From Solirubrobacteraceae bacterium (GTDB lineage Bacteria > Actinomycetota > Thermoleophilia > Solirubrobacterales > Solirubrobacteraceae), in NCBI GenBank assembly GCA_017882375.1, contig JADGPP010000013.1, forward strand, positions 1 to 54,415: a stretch of DNA of 54,415 nt. The letters are read 5' to 3'. A model generated the notes under the pieces. It ran no database searches. It was not told where the DNA came from and saw only the letters and a list, made by a program, of their open reading frames with translations. The translations under genes and the position numbers were made by a program. Numbering within the stretch: position 1 is the first letter of the stretch; each line of letters begins with the position of its first letter. This document shows, piece after piece, positions 33,334 through 40,731 of the stretch.

Positions 33334-34092
33334 TCAGCGCCGCTTCGTGGCGCACAGGGCTACGCTCAGGTACGGGCATCGCAGCAGCTTCGTCAGCGGC
33401 GCGTCGAGGAAGACGAGCGCGCGCAGGGGCAGAACGAGAGCCCACGCCGCCGTCAGGCCGAGCCGCTCTGTCGCCCTGCGCATCAAATCCGTCATCCTCT
33501 GCGAAACCACGCCGCTGATGAATCCCCTATCGACGACGTCGAGGCCGGCGCCATCGGCAATTTCACTCAATCGCTCTGACGAGTAGCCGTAGCGCACGTG
33601 TGAACCATCCTCGACCGGGCTCGGGTCCCGCTGCTCGGAATACAGGGGTTGATGACCGTCGAACGGAGTGCTGAGCATCAGCTGACCGCCGGGAGCGAGC
33701 ATCGCGGCGAGCGTTCGCACGAGCCCCTCGTCGTCTGTCACATGCTCGATCGTCTCCAAGCAGATGATCTGGTCGAACAGGCCCAGCGAGTCGCGATGAT
33801 CCTCCAGCTCACGGAGATCGAGCGTACGAAAGTCGATCTCTGTCGCCCCCGCGGAGTCGGCCCTGCGGCGCGCATCCTGCTGCTCCTGTGCCGAGAAGGA
33901 TGCTGCTACGACCTCGTTACCACTCAGCGCCGCGAATATGCTGAACACGCCATTGCCGCAGCCGGCGTCGAACGTCCTCACCGGGCCCTTGCGCAGGTGT
34001 CGCCGCAGCCACAGCCATCGATCCAACACGCACGGGTCTCCGTGGATCAGCAGCGAGCGCCAGCCGAGGACCTTGAACATGGTGTCCGACAT
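33334..34092 (-). CDS. SAM-dependent methyltransferase (class I)
   Basis: The ATG at 34092 gives 252 residues. A TTG six codons earlier is possible, but a TATGTT hexamer lies exactly six bases before the ATG, which argues for a leaderless start there. Motif I is TFDAGCGNGVFSIFA near 40-54, then IICLETIEHVTDDEG and APGGQLMLSTPF. The C-terminal third has a hydrophobic stretch (AWALVLPLRALVFL) that could associate with membrane. It is likely a modifier of the polysaccharide or its lipid carrier; the substrate is unknown. Confidence 0.82.
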   Translation of the reverse strand: MSDTMFKVLGWRSLLIHGDPCVLDRWLWLRRHLRKGPVRTFDAGCGNGVFSIFAALSGNEVVAASFSAQEQQDARRRADSAGATEIDFRTLDLRELEDHRDSLGLFDQIICLETIEHVTDDEGLVRTLAAMLAPGGQLMLSTPFDGHQPLYSEQRDPSPVEDGSHVRYGYSSERLSEIADGAGLDVVDRGFISGVVSQRMTDLMRRATERLGLTAAWALVLPLRALVFLDAPLTKLLRCPYLSVALCATKRR

Positions 34093-34098
34093 CGGCCA

Positions 34099-34104
34099 AA
34101 CATA
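34099..34104 (-). promoter_or_regulatory. -10 element close to a methyltransferase start (leaderless transcript)
   Basis: TATGTT on the minus strand is followed by six bases and the ATG at 34092. It is the same hexamer and nearly the same spacing as at asnB. Confidence 0.4.
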
Positions 34105-34144
34105 TCTCAACGACGCTCGCGGCCGGCGACGACTCGGGCCAGGG

Positions 34145-34150
34145 TACTCT
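34145..34150 (+). promoter_or_regulatory. -10 element close to a GTG start (leaderless transcript)
   Basis: TACTCT is followed by seven bases and the GTG at 34158. The only Shine-Dalgarno-like bases (GGAGG) overlap the GTG itself and cannot act as one, which favours leaderless initiation. Confidence 0.4.
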
Positions 34151-34157
34151 TGCGGAG

Positions 34158-35273
34158 GTGAATGACAACGGCTCTCAACCCGCGCCCGAGCGGCGCGTCA
34201 CACTCGCACACGACTATCTGCTGGTCATGCGCGGCGCCGAGCGCACCTTTGCCGCGATGGCAGAGCTGTATTCACGCGCGCCGATTTTCACTCTGCTCTA
34301 CGACGAGCGTGGAACGCGCGGGCGTTTCGCGGGGCGAGCGATCACCACATCTCCGCTGCAGCGGCTGGGCGTCGGGCAGAAGACCTTCAGGCGCCTGCTG
34401 CCGCTGTACCCGCTCGCCGCGCAGCGCCTGAGGCCGCCGCCGTGCGATCTCGTGCTCAGCAGCAGCAGCGCGTTCGCCCACGGCGTGCGCGTGCCCCAGG
34501 GCGCCGTGCACGTCTGCTACTGCCATGCCCCGTTTCGCTACGCATGGTATGAGCAGGAGCGCGCGCTCGGCGAGCTACCCTCGGCGCTGCGACCGCTGCT
34601 GCGCGTCCAGCTGCGGTGGATGCGCAGCTGGGATCTCGCGGCGAGCCGCCGGGTGGACTCATACATCGCCAACTCGCGCCTGACCCAGGATCGGATCAAG
34701 GCCTTCTATGGCCGCGAGGCGGCGATCATCCACCCACCCGTGGAAACCTACCGCTTCCGCCCCGGCCAGCCGGGCGACGCCCTGCTGGTGGTCTCCGAGC
34801 TGGTCGCGCACAAGCGCGTGCACGTCGCGCTGGAGGCGGCCCGGCGCGCCGGCGCGCCGATTCGCATCGTCGGCTCGGGTCCTGAGCACGCCGCGCTCAG
34901 CGAGGCCTATCCCGAGGCCGAGTTTCTCGGACGCGCCAGCGACGAGGACCTGGTCGACCTGTACGCGAGCGCCCGGGCGGTCGTGGTCCCCAGCATGGAG
35001 GAGTTCGGCATCACCGCCGTCGAGGCCCAGGCGGCAGGACGGCCGGTCGTCGCAGCTGGCGTCGGCGGCGCCCTGGAGACGGTGCTGGAGGGCCGCACCG
35101 GGAGCCTCGCGCGACTGGACGACGTCGAGTCGTTCACGCGCGCGATCCAGGCCATCGATGCACTCGGCCTCGACCCCGCCGACGCAGTCGAGAACGCGGC
35201 CCGCTTCTCCGTCGCGTCGTTTCAGCGGCGCCTATCAGAGCATGTCGAGCGGGTGCTCGGCGACCGAGGTTAA
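34158..35273 (+). CDS. GT-B glycosyltransferase, family 4 (WbaZ-like)
   Basis: The 371-residue product starts at GTG. The N-terminus RVTLAHDYLLVMRGAERTF and the HAPFRYAW segment are typical of the WbaZ/WbdB-like group of family 4, many of which are mannosyltransferases. The donor domain has VVSELVAHKRVHVALEAA and the signature SMEEFGITAVEAQAAGRPVVA. Mannose as the donor is only a family-based guess. It is divergent from the methyltransferase at 33334 and is followed after 36 bp by another glycosyltransferase. Confidence 0.88.
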   Translation: MNDNGSQPAPERRVTLAHDYLLVMRGAERTFAAMAELYSRAPIFTLLYDERGTRGRFAGRAITTSPLQRLGVGQKTFRRLLPLYPLAAQRLRPPPCDLVLSSSSAFAHGVRVPQGAVHVCYCHAPFRYAWYEQERALGELPSALRPLLRVQLRWMRSWDLAASRRVDSYIANSRLTQDRIKAFYGREAAIIHPPVETYRFRPGQPGDALLVVSELVAHKRVHVALEAARRAGAPIRIVGSGPEHAALSEAYPEAEFLGRASDEDLVDLYASARAVVVPSMEEFGITAVEAQAAGRPVVAAGVGGALETVLEGRTGSLARLDDVESFTRAIQAIDALGLDPADAVENAARFSVASFQRRLSEHVERVLGDRG

Positions 35274-35297
35274 TCGCTCGAAAACGGGGTTGACTGC

Positions 35298-35303
35298 TAG
35301 GGT
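35298..35303 (+). promoter_or_regulatory. -10 element close to a GTG start (leaderless transcript)
   Basis: TAGGGT is followed by six bases and the GTG at 35310, in the 36-bp gap between two glycosyltransferase genes. A TTGACT lies only two bases upstream of it, too close to serve as its -35. Confidence 0.35.
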
Positions 35304-35309
35304 CCCCGC

Positions 35310-36605
35310 GTGCCTACGGAGAGACCTTTGCGGATCGCGTGGCTGGGCGGAGCCCCACAGGAAACGGGCGGCGCTCCCGGTGTTGTCACCGAGTTGTTGG
35401 ACGGTCTGACACGACGCGGTCACGAAATCGACTGCTTCTTTCCCGGAGCCGGTGTGACCGTGCCGGCTCACCTCGCCGAGCGCGACAATCTGAACTTCAT
35501 CTGGGGCACCAGCGAGTGGCGCTGGGACCGCTGGTACAGCCGCACGAAGATCACCTCGTTCGCCACCGGCCTGCTGTCTCGTGCAATCGCATCGGTGCGA
35601 CTTCAGCAGGAGATCGCGCGCAGGCATCGCGAGCGCCCTTACGACTTGATCTATCAGAACCAGACGATCGAGTCACTCGGCGTGCCGTCGAGCGTCCTGC
35701 GCACGATCCCTCTGGTGATCCGCCCGGACAGTCACATGGCCGGCGAGCTGCGATGCCTGATAGCCGAGCGCAAGCTCGCGTTTCGCAGTCAGCCGCGTTA
35801 CATATTCTTCGTCGTCGCTGCGATCATGGCATTTCGCGCGCTGATACAGAGAATCAGAATAGGGCGTGCAAGCCTGTTGATCGCCATCAGCAGCGTATTT
35901 CGCGATCACATGGTGCACGACTACGGCTTTCCGATCGAGAAGACCGTGGTGGTGACAAACCCGGTGCGCCTCGACCGCTTCGAGGTCGCCGATCGGCCGC
36001 CCGGCGAGCCACCGCTCGTGCTCGTGCCGACGCGAATCTCCGTGCGCAAGGGCATCGAGGACGTCATCGCGGTGGCGAGACTGCTGCACGAGCGCGGCGT
36101 CGAGGCGCGCATCCGCGTCATCGGCGGTCCGAGCAACTGGTCGGACTACACCAAGCTGCTCGACGACCTGCCGGGCGAGAACGCCGAATACGGCGGTCGC
36201 ATCCCCCCTGCGCAGATGTCCGCGGAGCTGCAGGCGGCCGGCGTGGTGCTGCTGGCGAGCAAGTACGACCCGTGCCCGATGTCCGTGCTCGAGGCGCTCG
36301 CCTCCGGCGTTCCGGTCGTGGCGACCAATGAGGTCGGCTCGATCGAGGGCGTCGACCGATCGGTCGTCTCCGAGGTTCAGGTGGGAGATGTCCCAGCGAT
36401 GGCCGGCGCGATCGAAGACATGCTTGGCCGAGTCCGGGCAAGGCCGGCGGAGATGCGCGCGATGGCGCGATCGGAGGCCGAGCGCCGGTTTGCGCGCGAC
36501 GTCGTGTGCGAGCAGATCTCCGACGCGCTCGAGCGCCTGGTCGGCGGGCGCACCGGCGAGCCGACGAGCTCGGCTGAGCCCGCCGTGGCAAGCCAGCCCG
36601 GATAG
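35310..36605 (+). CDS. GT-B glycosyltransferase, family 4 type
   Basis: The 431-residue product starts at a GTG. The N-terminal WLGGAPQETGGAPGVVTELL is a typical acceptor-side loop. The donor domain has LVLVPTRISVRKGIEDVIAVA and a C-terminal block KYDPCPMSVLEALASGVPVVATNEVG. This fits family 4, with a Pro-Cys-Pro segment in the position of the usual Glu-x-Phe-Gly. It is probably another sugar transferase of the locus. Confidence 0.86.
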   Translation: MPTERPLRIAWLGGAPQETGGAPGVVTELLDGLTRRGHEIDCFFPGAGVTVPAHLAERDNLNFIWGTSEWRWDRWYSRTKITSFATGLLSRAIASVRLQQEIARRHRERPYDLIYQNQTIESLGVPSSVLRTIPLVIRPDSHMAGELRCLIAERKLAFRSQPRYIFFVVAAIMAFRALIQRIRIGRASLLIAISSVFRDHMVHDYGFPIEKTVVVTNPVRLDRFEVADRPPGEPPLVLVPTRISVRKGIEDVIAVARLLHERGVEARIRVIGGPSNWSDYTKLLDDLPGENAEYGGRIPPAQMSAELQAAGVVLLASKYDPCPMSVLEALASGVPVVATNEVGSIEGVDRSVVSEVQVGDVPAMAGAIEDMLGRVRARPAEMRAMARSEAERRFARDVVCEQISDALERLVGGRTGEPTSSAEPAVASQPG

Positions 36606-36721
36606 GCGCCTTCCCGGACATTCGTCCGCCCTGCGGCCTCGCCATCACGATCTGGGCGATCGCGTCCGACGGCAGGAATAGACCCTCAGCTTGAAGAAAC
36701 AGGCACCGGGGGCAAGCACCC

Positions 36722-36985
36722 ATGCTCTTCATCCTCATTCCAACAGCTTGGCTGGCGGTTCTGTTGCTGTTCGCGGCGGTCTGTCGTGTTGCCGCAGAAG
36801 GCGACGCCGAGCCCGCTTCCCCCGGACGCGCGCAGGCCGACTTGATCGGCGTCAGGCTGGTGCTGTCGCCGGCGCCAGCGACGCCGCACGCCCGTCCGCG
36901 GCGGTGGCACGGGCGCACGCCTGCCCATCCGCACGTAGCCGCTCGCACGCGGCGACTCGCAGCGCGCGACCTGCGCCAGCGCTAG
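36722..36985 (+). CDS. Small membrane protein of unknown function
   Basis: The frame encodes 87 residues beginning with an N-terminal membrane helix (about residues 2-26, LFILIPTAWLAVLLLFAAVC). A polar, Arg- and His-rich tail follows. A GGGGG run nine bases upstream could serve as ribosome-binding site. I do not recognise a named family. It is placed between a glycosyltransferase and the convergent sugar-phosphate transferase gene. Confidence 0.55.
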   Translation: MLFILIPTAWLAVLLLFAAVCRVAAEGDAEPASPGRAQADLIGVRLVLSPAPATPHARPRRWHGRTPAHPHVAARTRRLAARDLRQR

Positions 36986-37021
36986 AGCCTCGATGCTTTC
37001 AGGCTTGCCGCCGCGCGCTGA

Positions 37022-38554
37022 CTAGAGCCCGCGCCGACCGAGCACGTGCGGCACGGTGCGCAGCAGGATCTTCACGTCGGTCCACAGCGACCAGTTGGCC
37101 ACGTACAGGTAGTCCAACGCCACCATCCCCTTCAGCGGCACGCGGGCGGGGCCGAGAATCTGCCAGGGGCCGGTCATCCCGGGCATCAGTGCCAGGCGCC
37201 GGCGGTGCCAGCCCTCGATGCGCTCGTCCTCATCGATGACCAGCGGACGCGGGCCGACGAGGCTCATCTCGCCTTTGACGATGTTCAGCAGCTGCGGCAG
37301 CTCGTCGAGCGCGGTTATCCGCAGGAACCGGCCCATGCGCGTGGCGCGCGGGTCCCGCGCGATCTTGAACAGTCCGCCCTGCGCCTCGTTGCGATGGCGC
37401 AACGACTCCTTCATCGCGTCGGCGTCGGGGACCATCGTGCGGAACTTGAGCATGTAGAAGCGCCGCCCGTGACGCCCGACGCGCAACTGGCGGAAGAACA
37501 CGGGTCCACGGCTGTCGAGCTTGATCGCGAGCGCGAAGGCGATCAGCAGCGGCGAGATCACCAGCAGGCCGACGGAGGCGCCGAGCAGGTCGAACGCCCG
37601 CTTGATCGCCGACGAGGAGCGCGTCAGGTCAAAGCGCCGGACGCCCATCAGCGTCACGCCATGCAGCTCGTCGAACTCGACCGACGATCCGACCACCTCG
37701 AGCATTCGCGGCAGGACGCTGACCCGCACGCCGACCGCCTTGAGCGTGCGCACCAGGTTGAGCGTCTCGTTCTCATCCGCGCCGGATCCCCACCCCGGGG
37801 CGATGATCGCGCGGTGCACGTCGAGCGTTTTCGCGAGGTCGCGGATCTCGGTGAGCCGCGGAGCCGAGAAGGTGTCGGTCGACCACGGCGCGACCTGGTC
37901 GAGAGCGAGGTGCGCGACGATCTTCGCCTTGATCCCGCCATGACCGGTCAGCTTGCCTGCGACCATCTCGGCCGAGCGTTCGTCGCCGATGAACAGGCAT
38001 CGCTCAGTCGGGCCGGCCCACAGCGCGATGCCGCGGGCGGCGGCGCGGGCGAGCAGCAGCAAGGCGCTGAGCGCGATCCACAGGAACAGCGCCTCCCTGC
38101 GGTTGAGCGTCCCGGCGACGACCAGCCGGCCCGCCAGCAGCGCGACGAGCGTGCTCAGCGTCGCCAGCTGGAACAGCTTCGGCGCCTCGTCGAGCGTCGT
38201 CTTGCGCAGCAGCGTCTCGTCGCGGTCATACAGGCCGAGCAGCTTGGCCCCCACGAGCAGCAGCGGGACGCCGACGAGGCTCTCCCAGGTCAGATGCAGC
38301 GGCACGCGCCGCGAGGACAAGGCGACCGTCATCACCAGCGCGCCGAGGATCGCGACCACGTCGGCGCCGAGCAGTGCCCGGCGAAACAGCGCATCGCGGC
38401 GTAGGCACACCGACGGGCCGCGCAGGTCGCTGAACGATCGAGCCGAGAAGCCCCGCCGGCTCGCACTGCGCCGCGCGCTTCTCGTCCCAGCAACCGGTGG
38501 TCCCCATCGCAGGCCCGTCTCGGGCCCGTTCCCCATCCCCGTCTCAACGCTCAT
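37022..38554 (-). CDS. Polyprenyl glycosylphosphotransferase (WbaP/ExoY-type initiating sugar transferase)
   Basis: The 510-residue protein has four or five N-terminal membrane helices (about 60-175), a central soluble domain, and a C-terminal bacterial sugar transferase domain from about 310. That domain begins [19 protein letters not shown], followed by [50 protein letters not shown] and PGMTGPWQ, all hallmark motifs. It transfers a sugar 1-phosphate to undecaprenyl phosphate at the inner membrane, the first step of repeat-unit assembly. The start has an AGGAG sequence five bases upstream. It is monocistronic with its own promoter and closes the polysaccharide region. Confidence 0.93.
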   Translation of the reverse strand: MSVETGMGNGPETGLRWGPPVAGTRSARRSASRRGFSARSFSDLRGPSVCLRRDALFRRALLGADVVAILGALVMTVALSSRRVPLHLTWESLVGVPLLLVGAKLLGLYDRDETLLRKTTLDEAPKLFQLATLSTLVALLAGRLVVAGTLNRREALFLWIALSALLLLARAAARGIALWAGPTERCLFIGDERSAEMVAGKLTGHGGIKAKIVAHLALDQVAPWSTDTFSAPRLTEIRDLAKTLDVHRAIIAPGWGSGADENETLNLVRTLKAVGVRVSVLPRMLEVVGSSVEFDELHGVTLMGVRRFDLTRSSSAIKRAFDLLGASVGLLVISPLLIAFALAIKLDSRGPVFFRQLRVGRHGRRFYMLKFRTMVPDADAMKESLRHRNEAQGGLFKIARDPRATRMGRFLRITALDELPQLLNIVKGEMSLVGPRPLVIDEDERIEGWHRRRLALMPGMTGPWQILGPARVPLKGMVALDYLYVANWSLWTDVKILLRTVPHVLGRRGL

Positions 38555-38655
38555 GAGCGCTCCTCGCCTCCTTGCCCTCCATCAGACATCCCCGCATGAT
38601 GGCTCTACCGGCTCGAACAAATGTCGAGATCCCGTTATTACTGCCCAATGCCTGC

Positions 38656-38685
38656 ATCATGCACTTAAGTCGGCTGTAAAGTCAA
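38656..38685 (-). promoter_or_regulatory. Predicted promoter of the sugar-phosphate transferase gene
   Basis: On the minus strand TTGACT (38680-38685) and CATGAT (38656-38661) are separated by 18 bases. The leader would be about 95 nt and ends with an AGGAG ribosome-binding site just before the ATG at 38554. Confidence 0.45.
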
Positions 38686-38930
38686 GCCTGGTCGCGAAAG
38701 TCTCAGCCGGGCGGGTGCTCGGACGGCGGCTTTTGCGCTCGACTTCGCTGCTCCGGCCGCCTCGGCGGGCCACGGTCGGGGCAGCGCCCCGGTTCGCCGA
38801 CGTCCGCGGCATCGCGGCTCAACGCTCATCCGCCCGAGCCGCCGCCGGCCGGTCGACCAAGCGCGTGCGCGTCGTCACGCGCATTCGCCAGCGCCGTCAG
38901 GCGCACTGGCAATCGCCGGGCGAAAAGACG

Positions 38931-38964
38931 CCGGCCGGGCCGCCCTCTCGAGCGGCCCGGCCGG
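38931..38964 (-). terminator. Strong terminator of the PstS-like gene
   Basis: Two perfectly complementary 13-base arms (38931-38943 and 38952-38964, CCGGCCGGGCCGC type) enclose an 8-base loop. On the minus strand the stem is followed by CGTCTTTT, a short T-run. It lies about 60 bp after the stop of the PstS-like gene. Confidence 0.7.
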
Positions 38965-39024
38965 TTTGCCTGCGTGCTGTTGCTTCGATCCTTCGTCGGT
39001 CGCCTCAGCGATCAAAAGGGACTG

Positions 39025-40404
39025 CTAGAAGCCGACTTTCGAAACACCTTCCTGGGCGATTTTCAGCACGCTCAGGGTCGGGTTTTCGTTCGTCGGGAGC
39101 TTTGCGTAGTCGTTGCCTGCGGCTGCTTCCTGCCCGCCGCCGGTTCCGGTGCTGAGCTCGTAGCCGAGGTAGTCGGCCACGGTCCTCGCCTCCGCTTCGG
39201 TCGGGGCTTCTTCGACCGTCGTGCCTTTCGTGAAGGCGGAGTATTTGGTCAGAGCGAGGTCATACGTGATGTAGCAGATGTCGTAGTTTTTCTGCTTCTT
39301 CGACGTCGTGACTTCGTTCCAGAGTTCCGTGGTCGTCGGCGGCGGGAACTTCTTCTTGCCGTTTGTGTAGAGCGTTTCCGCACAGTTGGAGTCGGCCACG
39401 GTCGCGACCTCACCGTTGGTCGACGGGTCCACGTAGAGTTCCTTGTTGCTTTCCACCACGGCCCAGAACACCGCCTTTTCCGACCCACCTGCCGGTGGGA
39501 CGAAGGCTGCGTTCGCACGCGCGTCGGCGACGTTCGCGTAGCCGACGCTGCCTGGGGTTTCAGCGACTTTTTTCACGACGCCGCCACCACCGTTGCCTCG
39601 CAGCACGGGGTGTTCGGCTTCGTTGGGCCACGTCGTGTTGTTGGCCACTTCGCCCAGCTGGCTCCAGGTTTTGCCCGGCGCCACTTCCTTCTTGGAGACC
39701 ACGCCGAGGTATTTCATGTACGCATCGGTCGTCCCCGATCCGTCTTCGCGCACAACACGGCTGATGGGGGCTTTTGACAGAAGCGACTTCGTGCATTCTG
39801 AGTTGCCCACGAGCTTCGCCTTGTTGAGGACCTTGCTCCACGTCGTAGCCGTGCCCTGGAAGATCTTCTCCACGGTCGAGTCCTTCATCGCAAGACGGCC
39901 CGGGGCCGGCCCACCGGTCGCCTTTTCACAGCCTTTCGGCAGGTGAATGAGGATCGCGATCGCGGGCTGCGCGACCGGAATCGTCAGCAGCGCTCCCGCC
40001 GCGCCATGCGACGTGATTTCTTCGGACTGTTTTTTGTTCGGCGCTATCTCGGTGCCGACGAAGGCGTTTTCCTTGCCGAAGCGGATTTCACCGCCGGCTT
40101 TGGTTTCGACGCCCCACGATTCCATGCCTGCGCCGCTGCCGGTCGAGGTGTATGTCACCGCCGGTTTGCCACCAGAGCCCTGAGTTCCGTTACAGGCCTT
40201 GCCGTTCGCCGACGTGTTGAACTGCGGGTTCCAGATGTTGATCTGGAGCAGCTTCTGAGCGGAGGAGCCTTTGCCGTGAATCGCTCCCCCTTCGCACTGC
40301 ACGAGCGTAAATGCGCTCGCGGCACCCGGCGCCGCGAGGGCGGCCGCAACGGCCGCTGAAAGTACGCACGCCGACAAGATGCGACGCGCAGATCGAGACA
40401 TCAT
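39025..40404 (-). CDS. PstS-like secreted phosphate-binding protein
   Basis: The start at 40404 is set by AGGAGGT nine bases upstream and gives 459 residues. A signal peptide covers residues 1-31 (core ILSACVLSAAVAAALAAP, then Ala-Ser-Ala). The mature protein begins near a GKGSSAQ segment and contains REDGSGTTDAYMKYL, which matches the phosphate-contacting Asp-Gly-Ser-Gly-Thr-Thr loop of PstS, followed by the GSVGYANVADA motif. No pstC, pstA or pstB lies nearby and there is no lipobox Cys after the signal. It may be a free or wall-associated phosphate-binding protein rather than a transporter part; that is inference. Confidence 0.8.
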   Translation of the reverse strand: MMSRSARRILSACVLSAAVAAALAAPGAASAFTLVQCEGGAIHGKGSSAQKLLQINIWNPQFNTSANGKACNGTQGSGGKPAVTYTSTGSGAGMESWGVETKAGGEIRFGKENAFVGTEIAPNKKQSEEITSHGAAGALLTIPVAQPAIAILIHLPKGCEKATGGPAPGRLAMKDSTVEKIFQGTATTWSKVLNKAKLVGNSECTKSLLSKAPISRVVREDGSGTTDAYMKYLGVVSKKEVAPGKTWSQLGEVANNTTWPNEAEHPVLRGNGGGGVVKKVAETPGSVGYANVADARANAAFVPPAGGSEKAVFWAVVESNKELYVDPSTNGEVATVADSNCAETLYTNGKKKFPPPTTTELWNEVTTSKKQKNYDICYITYDLALTKYSAFTKGTTVEEAPTEAEARTVADYLGYELSTGTGGGQEAAAGNDYAKLPTNENPTLSVLKIAQEGVSKVGF

Positions 40405-40413
40405 TACTAGACT

Positions 40414-40420
40414 ACCTCCT
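40414..40420 (-). promoter_or_regulatory. Shine-Dalgarno sequence of the PstS-like gene
   Basis: AGGAGGT on the minus strand is nine bases before the ATG at 40404. It decides the start among several in-frame candidates and contrasts with the leaderless-looking starts of the polysaccharide genes. Confidence 0.75.
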
Positions 40421-40497
40421 GGTAGCAGGTTCCACTCCTGATGAGCTGAGAGCCATCCGCTCCCGGACCTCACATTTCCAGGCACGCGCCAGCCCCG

Positions 40498-40568
40498 CGT
40501 TACGATTCTGGTTCTTCACAAGCCATCTCGTAACGACCCGTTTACGAGTCGGCAACAAGCGGTAAACG
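40498..40568 (-). promoter_or_regulatory. Four phased CGTWACG-like sites upstream of the PstS-like gene
   Basis: CGTTACG (40498-40504), CGTAACG (40529-40535), CGTTTACG (40539-40546) and GGTAAACG (40561-40568) start 31, 10 and 22 bp apart. That is close to three, one and two helical turns. Such phasing suggests binding sites for a regulator acting on one DNA face. No known regulator site is claimed; a PhoP-type site is possible given the downstream gene but does not match a consensus I know. Confidence 0.35.
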
Positions 40569-40651
40569 TTGCATTGACCAGCGCTTTACACTGCCGGTCT
40601 CGGCTCTTGGCGCACGCGGACAACTGGCGTGCTTGAAACACCTCGGACCGC

Positions 40652-40699
40652 CGAGTCAAGACCTCCGGCCGCCGAGCCGCGGCCCGAGGTCTTGACTCG
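40652..40699 (-). terminator. Long hairpin after the PKD gene
   Basis: Arms of 14 perfect base pairs (CGAGTCAAGACCTC with GAGGTCTTGACTCG) continue after one mismatch into six more pairs (GGCCGC/GCGGCC) around a 6-base loop. It lies 33 bp past the stop of the PKD gene. No T-run follows. Confidence 0.5.
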
Positions 40700-40700
40700 T

Positions 40701-40726
40701 TCGCGCGCCGCCGTTGCGGCGCGCGA
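40701..40726 (-). terminator. Second hairpin directly after the PKD gene
   Basis: An 11-bp stem (core GCGCGCCGC / GCGGCGCGC) with loop CGTT starts 6 bp after the stop codon. Its outer bases include CGAGTC, which could instead pair with GACTCG in the neighbouring long hairpin. Confidence 0.45.
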
Positions 40727-40731
40727 GTCGG

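Larger units (their letters stand above)
38555..39024. other. 470-bp intergenic region between the polysaccharide and surface-protein regions
   Basis: The left 130 bp are relatively AT-rich and hold the Shine-Dalgarno and promoter of the sugar-phosphate transferase gene. From about 38700 to 38880 I see no coding pattern, only GC-rich sequence. The right part holds two hairpins: one at 38887-38910 (GCCAG and CTGGC outer arms) and the strong terminator at 38931-38964. Confidence 0.5.
40405..40731. other. 327-bp intergenic region upstream of the PstS-like gene
   Basis: The region contains no gene. From right to left on the minus strand it holds two hairpins after the PKD gene, an AT-richer promoter region with repeated CGTWACG-like sites, and the Shine-Dalgarno sequence of the PstS-like gene. 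Confidence 0.55.

Noticed and set aside
37953-39155. Plus-strand frame spanning the 470-bp intergenic region
   Set aside because: No start signal, no recognisable domain, and most of it is antisense to two well-supported genes.
40498-40568. Named Pho box
   Set aside because: The sites are repeated and phased but do not match a Pho-box consensus I can state with confidence, so they are reported without a regulator name.
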